DNA from: an uncultured Flavobacteriales bacterium
GTDB taxonomy: Bacteria > Bacteroidota > Bacteroidia > Flavobacteriales_D > Parvicellaceae
Direction of reading: 5' to 3'
DNA length: 64,000 nt
Assembly (NCBI GenBank): GCA_938075455.1
Contig: CALJHN010000010.1
Coordinates: 62,001 to 126,000, forward strand
Shown: piece by piece, positions 56,206 to 64,000 of the stretch
Numbering within the stretch: the stretch's first letter is position 1
Layout of the letters: the number at the start of each line of letters is the position of its first letter
The notes under the pieces: model-generated
What the model was told of the DNA's origin: nothing
What the model saw: the letters and a program-made list of their open reading frames with translations, nothing else
Databases searched by the model: none
Position numbers and translations under genes: made by a program

Positions 56206-56237
56206 TTAAAGGTGTTCTAGAAATAGAGTGCCTTTAA
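56206..56237 (+). other. Possible hairpin between tuf and tRNA-Trp
   Basis: TTAAAGG (56206-56212) and CCTTTAA (56231-56237) are perfect 7-base complements enclosing 18 bases. There is no T-tract, so it looks more like a processing or partial attenuation structure than a terminator. No promoter box is found between it and the tRNA. Confidence 0.35.
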
Positions 56238-56246
56238 ACGCATAAT

Positions 56247-56319
56247 ACGGATGTAGCTCAGCTGGTAGAGCACTGGTCTCCAAAACCAGGTGTCGGGAGT
56301 TCGAGTCTCTCCATCCGTG
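56247..56319 (+). tRNA. tRNA-Trp (anticodon CCA)
   Basis: A 73-base cloverleaf: acceptor ACGGATG pairs with CATCCGT, anticodon stem CTGGT/ACCAG encloses CTCCAAA with anticodon CCA, discriminator G. It lies 24 bases before secE, so tRNA processing must free the secE message. Confidence 0.95.
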
Positions 56320-56343
56320 CAAACGAATTTAAAGAATATAATA

Positions 56344-56583
56344 GTGGCTGGAATAAAAAATTATATAGAAGAAATTGTTCATGAACTTTCAAATAAGGTT
56401 TCTTGGCCAACTTGGCAAGACCTACAAACTAGCTCAATTATTGTTTTAGTAACTAGTATTATTTTAGCCTTCATCATATGGCTAATGGATTATGTTTTTG
56501 GAATTTGGCCTGTAGTAGATAGTGCTCAGTCTTTTAGCTGGAGAGGAATATTAGGTTTTATTTATCACTTTATAAATAATTAA
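56344..56583 (+). CDS. secE: Preprotein translocase subunit SecE
   Basis: A 79-residue membrane protein. The cytoplasmic amphipathic helix carries the conserved VSWPTWQDLQTSSIIV, followed by one membrane helix (about residues 38-58). It is the small essential partner of SecY. GTG 56344 fits the family start; a longer reading from 56290 would begin inside tRNA-Trp and is rejected. nusG follows 3 bases later. Confidence 0.93.
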   Translation: MAGIKNYIEEIVHELSNKVSWPTWQDLQTSSIIVLVTSIILAFIIWLMDYVFGIWPVVDSAQSFSWRGILGFIYHFINN

Positions 56584-56586
56584 ATT

Positions 56587-57138
56587 ATGACAGAAATATC
56601 CAAAAAGTGGTATGTGATTAGGGCTATTAGTGGCAAAGAGAAGAAAGTTAAAGAATTGCTTGAATTAGAAATTGATCGTCATAATTTAAACGATTATGTA
56701 GAACAAGTTTTGATACCTACAGAAAAAATATACCAAATTAGAAAAGGAAAAAAAATTTCTAAAGAGAAAAATTATTTTCCAGGATACGTTTTAATACAAG
56801 CTGCTTTAATTGGTGAGGTAGAGCATGTTATTAAATCAATGACTAACGTTCTTGGTTTTCTTGGTGCAACGAAAGGCGGAGATCCTCTTCCAATGCGTCA
56901 AGCGGAGGTTAATAGAATATTAGGAAAAGTTGATGAACTAGCTGTTAGTGACGAGGAAATGGATATTCCTTATGTAGTTGGCGAATCGGTTAAGGTAGTA
57001 GATGGACCGTTTAATAATTTTAACGGCATCATAGAAAACATTAATGAGGAAAAGAAAAAACTTACAGTTATGGTTAAAATCTTTGGTCGTAAAACACCTT
57101 TAGAATTAAACTATATGCAAGTAGAGAAAGACGGATAA
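56587..57138 (+). CDS. nusG: Transcription termination/antitermination factor NusG
   Basis: A 183-residue protein. The NGN domain begins KKWYVIRAISGKEKKVKELLE and has YFPGYVLIQA and VLGFLGATKGGDPLPM; the C-terminal KOW domain has VGESVKVVDGPFNNFNGIIE. It binds RNA polymerase and couples it to Rho or the ribosome. It forms the standard secE-nusG-rplK-rplA order. Confidence 0.97.
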   Translation: MTEISKKWYVIRAISGKEKKVKELLELEIDRHNLNDYVEQVLIPTEKIYQIRKGKKISKEKNYFPGYVLIQAALIGEVEHVIKSMTNVLGFLGATKGGDPLPMRQAEVNRILGKVDELAVSDEEMDIPYVVGESVKVVDGPFNNFNGIIENINEEKKKLTVMVKIFGRKTPLELNYMQVEKDG

Positions 57139-57148
57139 TAAAGAAATT

Positions 57149-57185
57149 GTAAAGCAAAACTGTTAGCTTCCCTGTGGCGTTTTAC
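57149..57185 (+). promoter_or_regulatory. Hairpin in the rplK-rplA leader (possible L1 control site)
   Basis: In the 68-base gap between nusG and rplK, GTAAAGC (57149-57155) pairs with GTTTTAC (57179-57185), seven pairs with one G-T, enclosing a C- and T-rich loop. A leader stem here would suit feedback control by protein L1, as known for L11-L1 operons. The match to an L1 site is not proven. Confidence 0.4.
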
Positions 57186-57206
57186 ATGTTTAAAAAATAA
57201 ATAAAG

Positions 57207-57650
57207 ATGGCTAAAGAAATAAGTGGATTAATAAAACTTCAAATTAGGGGTGGTTCTGCAAATCCTTCTCCTCCTGTTGGTCCTGCACTAGGAGCAAAAG
57301 GGGTGAATATTATGGAATTTTGCAAGCAATTTAATGCACGTACTCAAGAAAAGGCAGGAAAGGTATTACCATGTGTAATTACTGTTTACTCAGATAAGTC
57401 ATTTGATTTTGTTGTAAAAACACCCCCAGCGGCTGTCCAGTTATTGGAGTCTGCTAAGATTAAAAAAGGTTCTCCAGAGTCTAATAAAATCAAGATTGGG
57501 TCAATTACATGGGATCAAATAAAAACTATTTCTGAAGATAAGATGCCGGATCTAAATTGTTTTAATGTTGAATCTGCTATGCGGATGATGGCTGGAACAG
57601 CAAGAAGTATGGGTTTAAATGTAAAAGGAAAAGCTCCATGGAGTAATTAA
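57207..57650 (+). CDS. rplK: Large ribosomal subunit protein uL11
   Basis: A 147-residue protein: [39 protein letters not shown] at the start and [14 protein letters not shown] at the end. uL11 binds the GTPase-associated region of 23S rRNA with the stalk. Length is slightly above 142 residues of E. coli, as usual in the phylum. rplA follows 18 bases later. Confidence 0.98.
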   Translation: MAKEISGLIKLQIRGGSANPSPPVGPALGAKGVNIMEFCKQFNARTQEKAGKVLPCVITVYSDKSFDFVVKTPPAAVQLLESAKIKKGSPESNKIKIGSITWDQIKTISEDKMPDLNCFNVESAMRMMAGTARSMGLNVKGKAPWSN

Positions 57651-57668
57651 TCATAAAATTTAACAATA

Positions 57669-58361
57669 ATGACACTCTCAAAATATAGAAAGGAAGCCTT
57701 ATCGAAGTTCGACGTAGAGAAATCTTACTCGTTAGAGGATGCCTCAAAAATTGTTAAGGATATTACAAAACAAAAATTTGATTCAACTGTAGACCTTGCG
57801 GTAAAGTTAGGAGTAGATCCTAGAAAAGCCAACCAAATGGTTAGAGGAACAGTGTCTCTTCCTCACGGTACAGGAAAAGATGTTAAGGTTTTAGTTTTGT
57901 GTAGCCCAGACAAAGAAAAAGAAGCAACCGATGCAGGTGCAGATTTTGTAGGTCTTGACGAATTTATAGACAAGATTAAACAAGGTTGGACGGATGTAGA
58001 TGTAATTATTACCATGCCTTCAGTTATGGGCAAAGTTGGTGCTCTTGGAAGAATTTTAGGGCCAAGAGGATTAATGCCAAACCCAAAAACTGGAACTGTA
58101 ACTATGAATGTTGGACAAGCTGTAACAGATGTTAAAGCTGGTAAAATCGATTTCAAGGTTGATAAATATGGTATTATTCATTCTCCAATCGGAAAGGCAT
58201 CATTTGAGTCAAATCAAATTATTGACAACGCAAAAGAATTTTTAGCTGCATTAATTAAGTTAAAACCTTCATCATCCAAAGGGACTTACTTTAGAAGTGT
58301 TACAATTTCTAGTACAATGAGTCCTGGGGTTAAAATTGAACCTAAAAGTGTTGAAGCTTAA
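57669..58361 (+). CDS. rplA: Large ribosomal subunit protein uL1
   Basis: A 230-residue protein of the L1 stalk. Landmarks are [60 protein letters not shown] and a C-terminal [13 protein letters not shown]. It helps release deacylated tRNA from the E site and, in many bacteria, represses its own operon. rplJ follows 18 bases later. Confidence 0.98.
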   Translation: MTLSKYRKEALSKFDVEKSYSLEDASKIVKDITKQKFDSTVDLAVKLGVDPRKANQMVRGTVSLPHGTGKDVKVLVLCSPDKEKEATDAGADFVGLDEFIDKIKQGWTDVDVIITMPSVMGKVGALGRILGPRGLMPNPKTGTVTMNVGQAVTDVKAGKIDFKVDKYGIIHSPIGKASFESNQIIDNAKEFLAALIKLKPSSSKGTYFRSVTISSTMSPGVKIEPKSVEA

Positions 58362-58379
58362 TCATCAAAACATTATATA

Positions 58380-58904
58380 ATGAAAAAAGAAGAAAAACAA
58401 GTAATGATTGATGACCTAAGCAAAAGGTTAGATGAAAACAATATTATTTATATTGCCGACATCTCTAATCTTGATGCAGTAGCAACTAGTTCCTTAAGGA
58501 GACAGTGTTTTACAAAAAACATAAAACTTAGCGTTGTTAAAAACACATTGCTTAAGAAAGCAATGGAAAATGTACAGGGAAAAGACTTCACAGAATTGTA
58601 TGATATTCTGCCTGGGCCAACAGCAATTATGTTGTCGGATACGGGAAATTTACCTGCAAAACTGATTAAAGATTTTCGTAAGAAAAACGATAAGCCAGTT
58701 TTAAAAGGTGCATTTGTTGAAGAATCTATATATATAGGTGATGATCAATTGAATTTACTAGCTGATATTAAATCTAAAGACGAACTCATTGGAGAAGTCA
58801 TCGGATTATTACAATCACCAGCTAAAAATGTAATTTCAGCTCTAACTTCAAGCAAAGGAAAAATTGCTGGATTAGTAAAAACCCTTTCAGAAAAAGAAAC
58901 GTAA
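58380..58904 (+). CDS. rplJ: Large ribosomal subunit protein uL10
   Basis: A 174-residue protein carrying the base of the stalk: [21 protein letters not shown] at the start, [25 protein letters not shown] in the rRNA-binding domain, and a C-terminal helix that binds L7/L12 dimers. Only 18 bases separate it from rplA, so no room exists for a long L10 leader. Confidence 0.97.
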   Translation: MKKEEKQVMIDDLSKRLDENNIIYIADISNLDAVATSSLRRQCFTKNIKLSVVKNTLLKKAMENVQGKDFTELYDILPGPTAIMLSDTGNLPAKLIKDFRKKNDKPVLKGAFVEESIYIGDDQLNLLADIKSKDELIGEVIGLLQSPAKNVISALTSSKGKIAGLVKTLSEKET

Positions 58905-58941
58905 AAAATTAAATAAAAAACAAATTTTAAAAACAAATAAA

Positions 58942-59322
58942 ATGGCAGATATAAAAGCAATGGCAGAAGAGTTAGTTAACTTAACTGTTAAAGAAGTAAA
59001 TGAATTAGCAGCAGTCTTAAAAGAAGAGCATGGTATTGAGCCTGCAGCAGCAGCAGCAGTAGCAGTAGCAGCACCAGGTGGTGGTGGAGATGCTGGTGGA
59101 GGAGAAGAAAAATCAGAATTTGATGTTATTCTTACGGCAGCAGGTGGATCTAAGCTTCAGGTAGTTAAAGCTGTAAAAGAACTTACAGGATTAGGACTTA
59201 AAGAAGCTAAGGAATTAGTGGATGGAGCTCCTAAAGCTATCAAAGAAGGTGTTGGAAAAGACGAGGCTGACGGCATGAAAAAAGCTTTAGAAGAAGCTGG
59301 TGCTGAGGTTGAATTGAAGTAA
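58942..59322 (+). CDS. rplL: Large ribosomal subunit protein bL12 (L7/L12)
   Basis: A 126-residue stalk protein. The N-terminal dimerisation helices run from [21 protein letters not shown], the hinge is rich in Ala and Gly (about residues 36-56, GCAGCA-like codon runs), and the C-terminal domain has [39 protein letters not shown]. It recruits translation factors. A strong hairpin separates it from rpoB. Confidence 0.97.
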   Translation: MADIKAMAEELVNLTVKEVNELAAVLKEEHGIEPAAAAAVAVAAPGGGGDAGGGEEKSEFDVILTAAGGSKLQVVKAVKELTGLGLKEAKELVDGAPKAIKEGVGKDEADGMKKALEEAGAEVELK

Positions 59323-59341
59323 TTCAATTTTTTATAGAACT

Positions 59342-59378
59342 ATAGGTCTAAGAATTCTTAGACCTATGTCCTTTTTTT
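59342..59378 (+). terminator. Terminator-like hairpin between rplL and rpoB
   Basis: A perfect 26-base palindrome at 59342-59367 (arms ATAGGTCTAAG and CTTAGACCTAT with AATT at the loop) is followed by GTCC and seven T (59372-59378). This is an intrinsic-terminator layout placed 29 bases before rpoB, where many bacteria have an attenuator that lowers rpoBC expression relative to rplJL. Partial read-through or a separate rpoB promoter is required. Confidence 0.8.
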
Positions 59379-59391
59379 AATACATATTAAC

Positions 59392-59399
59392 TAAATTTA
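59392..59399 (+). promoter_or_regulatory. Possible weak promoter box before rpoB
   Basis: TAAATTTA, one base from TAnnTTTG, ends 7 bases before TTG 59407. If active it would give a nearly leaderless rpoB message below the hairpin. Confidence 0.3.
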
Positions 59400-59406
59400 C
59401 AATACA

Positions 59407-62400
59407 TTGGCTAAATCAATTAAAACTACAGAAAGAATAAACTTTGCTTCCAGTCAGCATCGATTTTCGTATCCAGATTTTTTAGATATTCAAATAAAAT
59501 CATTTCAAGAATTTTTTCAATTAGAAACCACTTCTGAAAACAGAATTGAGGAAGGTTTATTTAAGGTTTTTTCCGAAAATTTCCCAATTACAGATACAAG
59601 GAATCAGTTTGTACTAGAATTTTTAGATTATTTTATAGATCCACCAAGATATACCATAACCGAATGTATAGATAGAGGACTTACATATTCCGTTCCTTTA
59701 AAGGCGGTAATGAAATTATATTGCACAGATCCAGAACACGAAGATTTTGAAACTATTGTTCAAGAAGTTTATTTAGGAACAATTCCATACATGACCCCTA
59801 AAGGTTCATTTATTATTAACGGTGCAGAAAGAGTTGTAGTTTCTCAGCTACACCGTTCTCCTGGCGTCTTTTTCAGTCAAAGTAGACACGCTAATGGAAC
59901 TAAATTATATTCAGCGAGAGTAATTCCTTTTAAAGGTTCTTGGATAGAATTTGCTACCGATATTAATAGTGTTATGTACGCTTACATTGATAGAAAGAAA
60001 AAATTACCTGTTACAACACTTTTTAGAGCTATAGGTTATGAAAGCGATAAAGATATTTTAGAAATATTTGATTTAGCAGATGAGGTAAAAGTCACAAAGG
60101 CAAATCTTAAAAAAATTAATGGCAGAAAACTTGCTGCTAGAGTGCTTAAATCTTGGGTAGAAGATTTTGTAGATGAGGATACGGGAGAAGTTGTATCTAT
60201 TGAAAGAAACGAAGTTTTAATAGATAGAGAAACAATCATTGAAGATGACCATGTTGCAATGATTGAAGATGCAGGCGTTAAAACTGTTATTCTTCACAAA
60301 GAAAATATTAACTCAGCAGATTTTGCAATTATCTACAATACATTACAAAAAGATACTTCTAACTCTGAAAAAGAAGCTGTAGAGCATATTTACAGACAAC
60401 TTAGAAATGCTGAGCCACCAGATGAAGAGACCGCAAGAGGGGTAATTGATAAGTTGTTTTTCTCTGAACAAAGATATGACCTTGGTGAAGTAGGTAGATA
60501 TAGAATTAATAAAAAATTAGGTTTAGATATTGAAGAGACACAAAGAGTACTTACAAAGACAGATATAATTTCAATTGTAAAGTATTTAATAGAGCTTATT
60601 AATTCTAAGACTGATGTTGATGATATTGATCATTTAAGTAACAGAAGAGTAAGAACTGTAGGTGAGCAATTATATTCTCAGTTTGGCGTAGGTTTAGCTC
60701 GAATGTCAAGAACTATCAGAGAAAGAATGAATGTTAGAGATAATGAGGTCTTTACTCCAATTGATTTAATTAATGCTAAAACACTTTCTAGTGTGATAAA
60801 CTCATTTTTTGGAACTAACCAACTGTCTCAATTTATGGACCAAACCAATCCTTTGGCAGAGGTTACTCATAAAAGACGTCTTTCTGCTCTTGGACCTGGA
60901 GGATTAACTAGAGAAAGAGCAGGTTTTGAAGTTAGGGATGTTCACTACACACATTATGGAAGATTATGTACAATTGAAACACCTGAAGGGCCTAATATTG
61001 GTTTGATTTCCTCACTTTGTGTATATGCAAAAGTAAATAGACTTGGTTTTATAGAAACTCCCTACAGAGAGGTCAAGAAAGGAAAAGTTGATTTAGGGTC
61101 TGAACCAATTTATCTTTCAGCTGAAGAAGAGGATAACAAATATATAGCTCAGGCAAATGCTCAAATCAACAAAGATGGTGTTTTTGAAAATGACAATGTG
61201 ATTTCAAGGTTTATGGGAGATTTTCCTTTGCCTTCTAAGGAAGAAATTAACTTAATTGACGTAGGTGCTAACCAAATTGCTTCAATTGCAGCTTCTTGTA
61301 TTCCATTTTTAGAGCACGATGATGCAAATAGAGCATTGATGGGATCTAATATGCAGCGTCAAGCGGTCCCCCTTTTGAATCCAACTGCTCCGATTGTCGG
61401 AACAGGTATAGAAGAATTAGTTGCTAGAGATTCTAGAGTTTTAATTCACGCTGAAAAAGATGGAGTAGTTTCTTATGTCGATTCTAATGAAATTCACATA
61501 AAATATAAATTATCGAAAGATGATATACTGGTAAGTTTTGATACAGACACTACTATATATAATCTTATTAAATTTCAGAAAACTAACCAAGGATCTTCAG
61601 TTAACCTCAGACCAATTGTTAAAAAAGGTGATAAAGTCATTAAAGGGCAGGTTTTAGTTGAAGGTTATGGCACTGATAATGGAGAATTAGCATTGGGCCA
61701 AAACTTGAAAGTAGCTTTTATGCCTTGGAAAGGATACAACTTTGAAGATGCTATTGTAATATCTGAAAAAGTAGTAAAAGATGATATTTTCACTAGTGTA
61801 CATGTAGATGAATATAGCTTGGACGTAAGAGATACTAAAAGAGGTCTAGAAGAGCTTACTGCAGATATTCCTAACGTTAGTGAAGAAGCTACCAAAGACT
61901 TAGATGAAAATGGAATTATTAGAGTTGGAGCTGAAGTTAAAGAAGGGGATATTTTAATTGGAAAAATCACTCCAAAGGGTGAGAGCGACCCAACACCTGA
62001 AGAAAAATTACTTAGAGCAATATTTGGTGATAAAGCAGGTGATGTTAAAGATGCTTCTCTAAAAGTTTCCCCATCTGTTAACGGTGTTGTTATTGATAAG
62101 AAGTTATTTTCAAAAGCTATTAAAGATAGAAAATCTAAAGCAGCAGATAAACCTATAATTGAGCAATTAGATGCTGAAGAGGTAATGAAGCAAGCTGAAT
62201 TGAAATCAACATTAATTGAAAAATTACTATCAATTCTTGGTGATAAAAAATCAGAAGGTGTTATTAATGTTTTTAAAGAGCAAGTTATTAAGAAGGGTGT
62301 TAAGTTTACAGAAAAAACACTTAAGTCAATTGATTTCATTCATATCAACTCTAAAAACTGGACTAAAGATGATAAAATAAATGATTTAGTTGACACTACT

Positions 62401-63219
62401 TTACATAATTACAACTTAAAGGCTACAGAACTTATAGGAGATTTCAAACGTAAGAAGTTTCAAATAATAGTTGGAGACGAATTGCCTAATGGAATTATAC
62501 AAATGGCTAAAGTTTACATTGCCAAGAAAAGAAAACTTAAAGTTGGTGATAAGATGGCCGGTAGACACGGGAATAAAGGTATAGTTGCAAGAATAGTAAG
62601 AGAAGAAGACATGCCATACTTAGATGATGGAACACCAGTTGATATTGTTTTAAATCCACTTGGTGTACCATCAAGGATGAACTTGGGGCAGATTTATGAA
62701 ACTGTATTGGCTTGGGCAGGTGAGAAATTAGATCTAAAATTTTCTACTCCTATTTTTGATGGTGCTTCATTAGAATCGATTGACAAGTACTCAGACGAAG
62801 CTGGTATTCCTAGAAATGGAAAAACATATCTTTATGACGGCGGAACAGGTGAAAGATTTGATCAGCCTGCTACAGTTGGCATCATTTACATGCTTAAATT
62901 AAGTCATATGGTAGATGATAAAATGCATGCAAGATCTATTGGGCCATATTCATTGATTACCCAACAACCACTTGGAGGAAAAGCTCAATTTGGTGGTCAG
63001 AGATTTGGTGAAATGGAAGTGTGGGCATTAGAAGCATATGGAGCCTCAAATGTTCTACAAGAAATTTTAACAGTTAAGTCAGATGATGTTCAAGGAAGAG
63101 CTAAAGCTTATGAACATATTGTAAAAGGTAAAAACCTACCCAATCCTGGAATTCCAGAATCATTCAATGTACTGCTTAATGAATTACAAGGATTAGGATT
63201 AAATATAGATTTAGATTAA
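59407..63219 (+). CDS. rpoB: RNA polymerase beta subunit
   Basis: A 1270-residue beta subunit. Landmarks: [27 protein letters not shown] at the start, the rifampicin region [63 protein letters not shown], and the C-terminal [32 protein letters not shown]. The rifampicin-contact residues look like the sensitive type (D, H and S present). The start is TTG at 59407; no upstream ATG fits. Confidence 0.98.
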   Translation: MAKSIKTTERINFASSQHRFSYPDFLDIQIKSFQEFFQLETTSENRIEEGLFKVFSENFPITDTRNQFVLEFLDYFIDPPRYTITECIDRGLTYSVPLKAVMKLYCTDPEHEDFETIVQEVYLGTIPYMTPKGSFIINGAERVVVSQLHRSPGVFFSQSRHANGTKLYSARVIPFKGSWIEFATDINSVMYAYIDRKKKLPVTTLFRAIGYESDKDILEIFDLADEVKVTKANLKKINGRKLAARVLKSWVEDFVDEDTGEVVSIERNEVLIDRETIIEDDHVAMIEDAGVKTVILHKENINSADFAIIYNTLQKDTSNSEKEAVEHIYRQLRNAEPPDEETARGVIDKLFFSEQRYDLGEVGRYRINKKLGLDIEETQRVLTKTDIISIVKYLIELINSKTDVDDIDHLSNRRVRTVGEQLYSQFGVGLARMSRTIRERMNVRDNEVFTPIDLINAKTLSSVINSFFGTNQLSQFMDQTNPLAEVTHKRRLSALGPGGLTRERAGFEVRDVHYTHYGRLCTIETPEGPNIGLISSLCVYAKVNRLGFIETPYREVKKGKVDLGSEPIYLSAEEEDNKYIAQANAQINKDGVFENDNVISRFMGDFPLPSKEEINLIDVGANQIASIAASCIPFLEHDDANRALMGSNMQRQAVPLLNPTAPIVGTGIEELVARDSRVLIHAEKDGVVSYVDSNEIHIKYKLSKDDILVSFDTDTTIYNLIKFQKTNQGSSVNLRPIVKKGDKVIKGQVLVEGYGTDNGELALGQNLKVAFMPWKGYNFEDAIVISEKVVKDDIFTSVHVDEYSLDVRDTKRGLEELTADIPNVSEEATKDLDENGIIRVGAEVKEGDILIGKITPKGESDPTPEEKLLRAIFGDKAGDVKDASLKVSPSVNGVVIDKKLFSKAIKDRKSKAADKPIIEQLDAEEVMKQAELKSTLIEKLLSILGDKKSEGVINVFKEQVIKKGVKFTEKTLKSIDFIHINSKNWTKDDKINDLVDTTLHNYNLKATELIGDFKRKKFQIIVGDELPNGIIQMAKVYIAKKRKLKVGDKMAGRHGNKGIVARIVREEDMPYLDDGTPVDIVLNPLGVPSRMNLGQIYETVLAWAGEKLDLKFSTPIFDGASLESIDKYSDEAGIPRNGKTYLYDGGTGERFDQPATVGIIYMLKLSHMVDDKMHARSIGPYSLITQQPLGGKAQFGGQRFGEMEVWALEAYGASNVLQEILTVKSDDVQGRAKAYEHIVKGKNLPNPGIPESFNVLLNELQGLGLNIDLD

Positions 63220-63244
63220 TATTCATAATAGATAAATTAAAAAA

Positions 63245-64000
63245 ATGGCTTTTAGAAAAGACAAAAAATTCAATAGTGATTTTAGTAAAATAACAATCAG
63301 CTTAGCTTCCCCAGAATCTATACTAGAAAGGTCTCATGGAGAGGTTTTAAAGCCTGAAACCATTAATTATAGAACTTATAAACCAGAAAGAGATGGTTTG
63401 TTTTGTGAAAGAATTTTTGGACCAGTTAAAGATTACGAGTGTCATTGTGGAAAATATAAGAGAATTAGATATAAGGGTATAGTATGCGATAGATGTGGTG
63501 TTGAGGTTACTGAAAAAAAGGTAAGAAGAGAAAGAATGGGTCATATTGCTTTAGTTGTCCCAGTTGCACATATTTGGTATTTTAGATCTCTTCCTAATAA
63601 AATTGGATACTTGTTAGGTCTTCCAACAAAAAAGCTGGATCAAATTATTTACTATGAAAGATATGTAGTTATTCAAGCTGGAGATGCCAAAAACGCAGAA
63701 GGTGAGCCACTCAATAAATTAGACTTCCTTACTGAAGAAGAATACTTAGATATTTTGGATGTTTTGCCTAAGGAAAATCAGTATTTAGAAGACACTGATC
63801 CTAATAAATTTATTGCAAAAATGGGGGCAGAGGGTCTTCATGATCTTTTGGGTAGAGAAGATTTGGATTCTAAATCTTATGAATTAAGACATCAGGCTAA
63901 CAATGAAACATCACAGCAAAGAAAAAATGAGGCCCTTAAAAGATTGCAGGTAATAGAATCTTTTAGAGATGCTAATAGTAGAATCGAAAACAATCCTCAG
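63245..64000 (+). CDS. rpoC: RNA polymerase beta' subunit, N-terminal part, runs off the window
   Basis: 252 codons from ATG 63245 to the window end without a stop. The start [24 protein letters not shown] is the family N-terminus. The zinc-binding cysteines C66, C68, C81 and C84 are present in the [20 protein letters not shown] block, followed by [16 protein letters not shown] and [16 protein letters not shown]. It follows rpoB by 25 bases and is co-transcribed with it. Confidence 0.97.
   Translation, partial: MAFRKDKKFNSDFSKITISLASPESILERSHGEVLKPETINYRTYKPERDGLFCERIFGPVKDYECHCGKYKRIRYKGIVCDRCGVEVTEKKVRRERMGHIALVVPVAHIWYFRSLPNKIGYLLGLPTKKLDQIIYYERYVVIQAGDAKNAEGEPLNKLDFLTEEEYLDILDVLPKENQYLEDTDPNKFIAKMGAEGLHDLLGREDLDSKSYELRHQANNETSQQRKNEALKRLQVIESFRDANSRIENNPQ

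Noticed and set aside
56290..56343. N-terminal extension of secE
   Set aside because: It begins inside tRNA-Trp; GTG 56344 gives the normal SecE start.
61665..62339. 224-codon antisense reading frame inside rpoB
   Set aside because: It mirrors rpoB codons, has low-complexity Ser/Leu-rich composition, and matches no family; a shadow frame.

Overview
The window is a gene-dense, A+T-rich chromosomal segment of a member of the Bacteroidota, most likely order Flavobacteriales. The evidence is the mutY-ssb-gldE-gldD block, a MurF that looks like the Bacteroidota MurF-Alr type, a SecDF fusion, a protein with a type IX secretion (T9SS) sorting tail, TAnnTTTG-type promoters, a near absence of Shine-Dalgarno sequences, and frequent TTG starts. 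No phage, insertion sequence, CRISPR array, rRNA operon or defence island is visible. Almost everything is vertically inherited core genome, with one small cluster of surface-glycan genes that looks accessory.

Layout. 1-3.8 kb: 5' end of a MurF-type ligase (minus strand), a conserved protein of unknown function overlapping an M28 peptidase, then a nitroreductase-EamA exporter pair. 4-8.7 kb: recJ, a MscS channel and dnaG, whose zinc ligands are all replaced. 8.9-15.6 kb: glutaryl-CoA-dehydrogenase-like enzyme, gldD-gldE-ssb-mutY (minus), divergent HU, a 29-residue mS38-like protein and RNase G, which has a rare AGGAGG. 15.6-22 kb: thiL, divergent from sufA-sufB-sufC-sufD and an unknown secreted protein. 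22-26.6 kb: murB, two glycosyltransferases, a methyltransferase and ftsE. 26.7-34.7 kb: a giant TPR protein, an outer-membrane barrel, gyrB, mdh. 34.7-42 kb: DCC protein, FG-GAP T9SS cargo, secDF-tatA, glutamine synthetase. 42-52.9 kb: a PorE-like OmpA protein, purM-prfA-pyrF, a PspC protein, an SDR, an AGCS symporter, a helix-hairpin-helix protein, apt and an acyl-CoA dehydrogenase. 53-64 kb: the translation/transcription block rpsU, xerC, hpf, four tRNAs, tuf, tRNA-Trp, secE, nusG, rplKAJL, rpoB, and rpoC running off the end.

Functional links. The last 11 kb forms a continuous growth-rate block (elongation factor, ribosomal stalk, RNA polymerase, SecE) with a terminator-like hairpin between rplL and rpoB. 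Envelope biology recurs: MurF and MurB for peptidoglycan, FtsE, SecDF and TatA for export, gliding/T9SS-associated GldD, GldE, a PorE-like protein and a T9SS cargo. The suf block makes Fe-S clusters, which MutY needs.

Most noteworthy are regulatory and translational details rather than a new multi-gene system: three genes whose TAnnTTTG promoter box lies exactly five bases before ATG (probably leaderless mRNAs), a likely ATT start in a glycosyltransferase gene, an SD-bearing GTG start on rng, a zinc-less DnaG, and inverted repeats in two divergent promoter regions. I found no convincing undescribed multi-gene system.
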